Below are positions 23,866 to 28,165 of a stretch of DNA of 28,165 nucleotides, in pieces. Position 1 is the stretch's first letter; each line of letters starts with the position of its first letter. The position numbers and the translations under genes are program-made. The notes under the pieces were generated by a model. That model saw nothing but the letters and a program-made list of their open reading frames with translations, searched no databases and had not been told where the DNA came from. Source of the DNA: Marinosulfonomonas sp. PRT-SC04 (GTDB taxonomy: Bacteria; Pseudomonadota; Alphaproteobacteria; Rhodobacterales; Rhodobacteraceae); assembly GCA_001321835.1 (NCBI GenBank), contig JPUR01000122.1, forward strand, positions 1-28,165. Reading direction: 5' to 3'.

Positions 23866-26800
23866 TTAACCGAGCTCGACGAGCCGATCTATTGCGGCCT
23901 TTAGTTTGGCGGCCTCTGCTTCTTTTTGGGTTAGTAATTCGCGGGATTCCGCAACCACCGCATCAGGGGCGCTAGCGACGAATTTGGGGTTGTTTAGGCG
24001 GCCCTTGAGGCCTCCCATCTCTTTCGTTAGTTTGCCCAGGGTTTTTTCTAGGCGTTCCTTTTCGGCCGCCACATCAATGATGTCAGCGAGGGGCAGGGCG
24101 AAGACGCCGCCTTCAACCGTGATGGTCGCAGCCCCCTTAGGCAGGGTTTCAGTTTCGGTCAGGGTTTCGATCCGGGCCAAGCGTTTGATCAGGGCCTCGT
24201 TGTTGGCCCATGCGCTGCGGCCTGCGGCGTCCAGACTTTGCATCAGCATCGGGATTTTGGCACCGGCTGGCACGTTGACTTCGGCCCGTACCGAGCGGAT
24301 TTTGTCGACCAAATCAGAGACCCAGTTCATTTCGCGATCTGCCTCGGGATCGACCAGATCAGCCGCGGTATAGGTTGGCCAATCTTGGTGGATCAGCATG
24401 TTGTCGCGTTTGCCGGTGATGCCCCAGAGTTCTTCGGTGATGAAGGGCATGATCGGGTGCAGCATGATCAGCGATTGATCAATGATCCATGCCATTGTGG
24501 CGCGGGTTTCTTTGATGGCTGCGGCGTCTTCGGAGAAGAACGTCGGTTTGGTGAACTCGAGGTATCGGTCACACAAGGTTCCGCGCACAAAGACGTAAGC
24601 GGCGCTGGCGGCGTCGTTGAAACGGTAGGCGTTGAGCGCTGCGTTATAGGCGTCAAAGGCTTTGGCAGCTTCGCCGACCATCCATTTATTCAGCGGCAGT
24701 TTTACGGCGGATGGATCAAATTCGGGGTCTGGGTGGCATTCGTTGAATTGCGCGAAGGAGACTGCGTTCCAGAGTTTGGTGCCGAAATTTCGGTAGCCTG
24801 CGACCCGTTCCATTGACAGTTTTAGCGAGCCGCCGATGCTGGCCATTGAGGTCATGGTGAAGCGCAGGGCGTCGGCGCCGAATTCGTCGATCATGTCGAG
24901 CGGATCAATCACGTTGCCCAAGGTTTTGGACATTTTTACGCCGTTTTCATCGCGGACCAATTGGTGCAGATAGACGGTGTCGAACGGCACTTCGCCAGTG
25001 ACTTCGAGCTGCATCATCATCATGCGGGCGACCCAGAAGAACAGGATGTCTTGGCCAGTGATCAGGGTCGAGGTGGGGAAATATTTTTGGTAGGCGGGGT
25101 CGTTTTCATTGGGCCAGCCGAGGGTGCCGATGGGCCAGAGGCCGGAGGAAAACCATGTGTCTAGGACGTCGGGGTCGCGAGAAAGTGTAACTTTCGTAGT
25201 ATTCATGTTACCGGGCGAGCCAGAGCTGGATGCACTGGGGTTTGCAATCTTTTGCTGACCTTCCAAAGCAGGTAGGTCGTCGTATTTGCTGAACACGATT
25301 TCAGTGTTTTCGCCATAATAGGCGGCGGCCTCAGCTCGTGCTTCTTCTGGAGATGATGCGCAGAAAGCTTTTCGCGGATTATATGAAAGATGGTAACCAC
25401 CCTCATCTTCTTCCACTATCCGTGGCCCATACCAAACCGGTATCTGATGTCCCCACCACAGCTGGCGCGAGATGCACCATGGCTCGATGTTGTTCATCCA
25501 GTGGAAGTATACTTTTTCACCTGATTCAGGAATAATTTTGACGCGTCCGTCGGTCACCGCATCGCGGGCAGGGCCAGCGAGTTTGGCGGCGTCGACATAC
25601 CATTGGTCGGTCAGCATCGGTTCCATCACCACCTTGGAGCGGTCACAGAACGGTTGCATGATCTTTTTATCTTCGACCATGATCATTAGGCCTTCGGCGT
25701 CGATGTCTTTGATCACCGCTTTGCGGGCGTCAAACCGGTCCATGCCGCGATAGGCGTCTGGGATCAGGTTGATGTTGTCGATTTCGCTGTCGGCGAACTC
25801 GGCCCCTTCGGCGATTTCTTTGGCACGGGTGGCGGAGGCAGCAAAATCTGCACCGTCCGTCCGCATTTGGGCGCGGGTGTCCATCAGGCGGTACAGCGGG
25901 ATGTTGTTGCGCTTGGCGACGCCGTAATCGTTCAGATCATGCGCGCCGGTGATTTTAACCGCACCCGAGCCGAAATCCATGTCAGGATATTCATCGGTGA
26001 TGATCGGGATCAGGCGGCGGTGTTCTTTTGGTCCAACCGGAATTTCGCAGAGCTTTCCGACGATGGAAGCGTAGCGTTCGTCATCGGGATGCACAGCCAC
26101 CGCGCCATCGCCGAGCATGGTTTCGGGGCGTGTGGTGGCGATTGCAATGTAGTCGCGCATTTCGCGTAGGGTGACGTTGCCGTCTTCCTCTTTCTCGACA
26201 TATTCATAGGTCGCGCCGCCTGCGAGGGGATATTTGAAGTGCCACATGTGGCCGTCGACTTCGATGTTTTCAACTTCGAGATCGGAAATCGCGGTTTCAA
26301 AGTGCGGGTCCCAGTTGACCAGACGTTTGCCGCGATAGATCAGGCCTCGGCCATTTTCATCTTTCTTGTTATAAAGGTCGACGAAAACTTTTAGCACGGC
26401 ATCGTGAAAATTTTCATCCATAGTAAAGGCATTGCGATCCCAATCGCAGGATGCGCCGAGACGTTTCAGCTGGTTGATGATGGTCGAGCCGTATTTATCT
26501 TTCCACTCCCAGACTTTTTTAATGAAATCTTCACGTTTCATTGACGAACGGGGCAGCTCGCCATTGGCGGCCAGCATTTTCTCGACTTGCAGTTGGGTGG
26601 CGATGCCTGCGTGGTCTTGGCCGGGTTGCCATAGGGTGTCATCGCCGCGCATCCGGTGCCAGCGGATCAGGATGTCTTGGAGGGTACTGTTAAAGGCGTG
26701 GCCCACGTGCAAAGCCCCGGTGACATTTGGCGGAGGCATCATGATGGAGAAGGGTTTACCATAGTCTTTGGCGTTGGCTCCGGCCTCAAAGGCTTTGGCG

Positions 26801-26880
26801 TCTTCCCATGCTTTATAAATGCGGTCTTCGGCCGATTTTGCGTCAAATGTTTTGTCCATCGTATTTGGGGGCTGCGTCAT
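23866..26880 (-). CDS. valS: Valyl-tRNA synthetase
   Basis: A 1004-residue class I synthetase that charges tRNA-Val with valine. The HIGH motif appears as HVGH at residues 58-61 and KMSKS as KMSKT at about 649-653. The central editing domain spans roughly residues 200-440; [13 protein letters not shown] and [10 protein letters not shown] lie in the C-terminal half of the catalytic domain. The C-terminal 65 residues form the coiled-coil arm typical of ValRS. Between [12 protein letters not shown] and DVLDTW there are about 87 residues, some 50 more than in E. coli, including a serine/glycine/asparagine-rich linker near residues 543-563. The start at 26880 is supported by AAAGG at suitable spacing; ATG at 26859 is possible. 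Confidence 0.96.
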   Translation of the reverse strand: MTQPPNTMDKTFDAKSAEDRIYKAWEDAKAFEAGANAKDYGKPFSIMMPPPNVTGALHVGHAFNSTLQDILIRWHRMRGDDTLWQPGQDHAGIATQLQVEKMLAANGELPRSSMKREDFIKKVWEWKDKYGSTIINQLKRLGASCDWDRNAFTMDENFHDAVLKVFVDLYNKKDENGRGLIYRGKRLVNWDPHFETAISDLEVENIEVDGHMWHFKYPLAGGATYEYVEKEEDGNVTLREMRDYIAIATTRPETMLGDGAVAVHPDDERYASIVGKLCEIPVGPKEHRRLIPIITDEYPDMDFGSGAVKITGAHDLNDYGVAKRNNIPLYRLMDTRAQMRTDGADFAASATRAKEIAEGAEFADSEIDNINLIPDAYRGMDRFDARKAVIKDIDAEGLMIMVEDKKIMQPFCDRSKVVMEPMLTDQWYVDAAKLAGPARDAVTDGRVKIIPESGEKVYFHWMNNIEPWCISRQLWWGHQIPVWYGPRIVEEDEGGYHLSYNPRKAFCASSPEEARAEAAAYYGENTEIVFSKYDDLPALEGQQKIANPSASSSGSPGNMNTTKVTLSRDPDVLDTWFSSGLWPIGTLGWPNENDPAYQKYFPTSTLITGQDILFFWVARMMMMQLEVTGEVPFDTVYLHQLVRDENGVKMSKTLGNVIDPLDMIDEFGADALRFTMTSMASIGGSLKLSMERVAGYRNFGTKLWNAVSFAQFNECHPDPEFDPSAVKLPLNKWMVGEAAKAFDAYNAALNAYRFNDAASAAYVFVRGTLCDRYLEFTKPTFFSEDAAAIKETRATMAWIIDQSLIMLHPIMPFITEELWGITGKRDNMLIHQDWPTYTAADLVDPEADREMNWVSDLVDKIRSVRAEVNVPAGAKIPMLMQSLDAAGRSAWANNEALIKRLARIETLTETETLPKGAATITVEGGVFALPLADIIDVAAEKERLEKTLGKLTKEMGGLKGRLNNPKFVASAPDAVVAESRELLTQKEAEAAKLKAAIDRLVELG

Positions 26881-27099
26881 GGGGATCTGCCTTTGGGTGA
26901 TGTTTTCGTGTTGAACGCGGGTCTAACGAATGATGCGGGCAAGGGGAAGGGCGCGTGTGCGGGCGGTTTGGGGCCGCGGTATTTAGGGGCGGCGGGCCTA
27001 TTTATGTTTTGGTCGGGTCACGGTAATGTCTATGGACGACTATGTGCAGGGTGCCAAAGGTTACTATATGATTGATGTTTTACAGATTGGTGTTTTTAA
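26881..27099. other. Divergent gap between valS and the DUF2235 remnant
   Basis: These 219 bases should carry the valS promoter and that of the broken hydrolase gene. A short frame at 27027-27110 overlaps the hydrolase start but has no good ribosome binding site and no recognisable features. I see no RNA gene or repeat. Confidence 0.4.
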
Positions 27100-27500
27100 A
27101 TGCGGTTGATAAAGCGACTGGCAGGTTGGCTGCGTCGTGGGGCGAAAAACGCGCAAACGCCGGCGGTTTTAACGCGGGGGCGGGTCGATCATGTGATCAT
27201 TTTTGATGGCACCATGACGACGCTGGCGCGCGGCTGTGAATCTAACGCCGGTTTGACCTTAAGATATTATGCGAGATGGCCCCGTCGCAGCATTTGTCGT
27301 TGCGCTACGAGAGTGGCATTCAGTGGTTGCATTGTCGCTCGACTTTGGATGTGATTACGGGGCGGGGGATCAACCGGCAAATCCGGCGGGCGTATGGGTT
27401 TTTGGCCAGTCGGTATCGGGTGGGTGACCGGATATTTTTACTGGGATTTTCGCGTGGGGCTTATGCCGCGCGCTCGCTGGCAGGGGTGATTGAGAGTTAA
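27100..27500 (+). pseudogene. DUF2235 (alpha/beta hydrolase) gene, frameshifted and truncated by an IS
   Basis: The remnant has two pieces of one DUF2235 protein. The first frame starts at 27100 with a basic N terminus, then HVIIFDGTMTTL, the family's opening strand, and runs to about SNAGLT. Then the match moves to the next frame near 27258, continuing SQHLSLRYESGIQW, GRGINRQIRRAYGFLASRY and FLLGFSRGAYAARSL, which carries the serine nucleophile of the GxSxG elbow. A single missing base near 27258 explains the switch. The match ends at GVIE (about 27494), exactly where the IS sequence begins, so the C-terminal catalytic acid and histidine are lost. Intact relatives include phospholipase-like Tle1 proteins. 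This copy should be non-functional. Confidence 0.75.
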
Positions 27501-27525
27501 CCGCAGAAGTTGGTGACGGAGATCA

Positions 27526-28165
27526 TCAGGCGGCGCTTTTGGTTTGTTTTTCGATTATCTCGATCCCGTCGGAGAATGTGACGCCTTGAATGAGTTTTGG
27601 CAATTGGTTTTTGCCCCTCAATTTTAGCCATCGTTTCTCAGCCTCTTTTATGAGCTTAAAGACCATCACCATGGCAGTGTTTCGTTTCAGGCAGCCCTTG
27701 GTTCTCTTGGTTCTGTGGCGGACGGTTGCAAAGGTGCTTTCAATAGGATTTGTGGTGCGGATGTGTTTCCAGTGCTCGGCGGGAAAATCAAAGAATGTCA
27801 GGAGTGCATCCCGATCTTTTTTCAGACAGGCGACAGCTTTTTCGTATTTGACCTGGTATTTTGCACAGAAGAGGTCGAAGGCTTTTCCGGCATCATCCTT
27901 GGTGTCCGCCATCTATAACCTGACAGGGCATGCGAGCATGCCCGAGAAGGCAGATTTCATGCAAATCAGCCTTTGCCTTTGCTTGCAGGGCTTTGGGCAT
28001 TTTATTGAGGATATTTGCGGTTTTGTGAACCCAACAACGTTGTCCTTTTGTCTGGGGAAAGACCTCTCGCAATGCCGCCCAAAACCCCAAAGCGCCATCA
28101 CCTACCGCAAGTTTAGGTGGGGTATTCAGGCCACGGGCCTTTAGATCAAGGAGTAGTTCACGCCA
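27526..28165 (-). pseudogene. IS256-family transposase, partial and interrupted
   Basis: The frame is open from the window edge (28165) and reads WRELLLDLKARGLNTPPKLA, then VGDGALGFWAALREVFPQ (with the second catalytic aspartate) and RCWVHKTANILNKMPKALQA. After KADLHEI it is disrupted by a short palindromic insert and ends at 27893. The match resumes in another frame at about 27912 with MADTKDDAGKAFDLF, then FPAEHWKHIRTTNPIESTFATVRHRT, where NPIE carries the third catalytic acid, and ends QTKSAA. Relatives join these parts as HEI-W-M-A. The copy is therefore probably inactive. The N-terminal third and first catalytic aspartate are outside the window. Confidence 0.82.
27914..27950. repeat. About 37-base palindromic insertion inside the transposase
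   Basis: Against the expected junction (HEIWMA in related transposases) about 37 extra bases are present. Their core is a perfect hairpin GGGCATGC (27926-27933), GA, GCATGCCC (27936-27943), and CCTGACAGG (27919-27927) just before it is itself palindromic. The length is not a multiple of three, so it breaks the frame. It looks like a tiny mobile or REP-like palindrome; I do not see a second copy in this window. Confidence 0.55.

Larger units (their letters stand above)
27495..28165 (-). mobile_element. IS256-family insertion sequence, partial at window edge
   Basis: The transposase lies on the minus strand with its 3' end near 27526, so about 30 bases separate the stop codon from the point where the hydrolase similarity breaks off. 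This is the space expected for a terminal inverted repeat; I place the element's end at about 27492-27500 without being able to see the other end. The rest of the element, including its left inverted repeat, target duplication and transposase N terminus, lies beyond the window. Confidence 0.75.

Noticed and set aside
1..28165. CRISPR arrays, tRNA genes, prophage, toxin-antitoxin or defence islands
   Set aside because: I read the gaps and the gene set and saw no regularly spaced repeats, cloverleaf-like sequences or genes of these types; short RNAs without hallmarks could still be missed.

Overview
The window looks like the chromosome of a marine alphaproteobacterium of the Roseobacter/Rhodobacteraceae type. 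This is inferred from moderately GC-rich coding sequence, tightly overlapping operons, and protein families typical of that group (DUF1028, RidA-like, PotABCD-like polyamine importer, DUF2235 hydrolase, IS256-type transposase). No marker was searched in a database, so the taxonomy is an inference.

Layout. (1) 316-6129, plus strand: a TetR regulator, two consecutive periplasmic adaptor proteins and an RND pump, joined by 1-4 base overlaps. This is a TriABC-like drug/lipid efflux operon with two adaptors and no outer-membrane channel gene. A semi-palindrome just upstream is a good operator candidate. (2) 6218-7033, minus: a LuxR-type regulator transcribed divergently from (3) 7123-15083, plus: a polyamine module. 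It holds the ATPase, two permeases and binding protein of a PotABCD-type importer, then an acetylpolyamine amidohydrolase with a full zinc site, a class III aminotransferase and a PuuC-like aldehyde dehydrogenase. Together they could import (acetyl)polyamines, deacetylate them, transaminate putrescine to 4-aminobutanal and oxidise this to GABA. (4) 15080-17171, minus: a LysR regulator and an M20/ArgE deacetylase, separated by one base. (5) 17403-19852, plus: a flavin monooxygenase, a RidA-family protein lacking the usual catalytic arginine, and a DUF1028 protein, forming a catabolic unit of unknown substrate. (6) 19874-23351, minus: a HisC-like aminotransferase, 6-phosphogluconate dehydrogenase and a threonine/serine dehydratase, nearly end to end. 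(7) 23352-23865: a gene-poor gap with the remains of a Tat-exported protein gene and several strong hairpins. (8) 23866-26880, minus: valyl-tRNA synthetase with an unusual serine/glycine-rich linker. (9) 27100-28165: a DUF2235 hydrolase gene broken by a frameshift and cut off by an IS256-family element, whose transposase is itself interrupted by a short palindromic insertion. The IS runs off the window end.

Most of the window is ordinary metabolism and transport. The parts most worth a second look are the acetylpolyamine operon, the FMO-RidA-DUF1028 unit, the two-adaptor RND operon, and the nested decay at the right end. I see no CRISPR array, phage, tRNA or rRNA, and no clear defence system.
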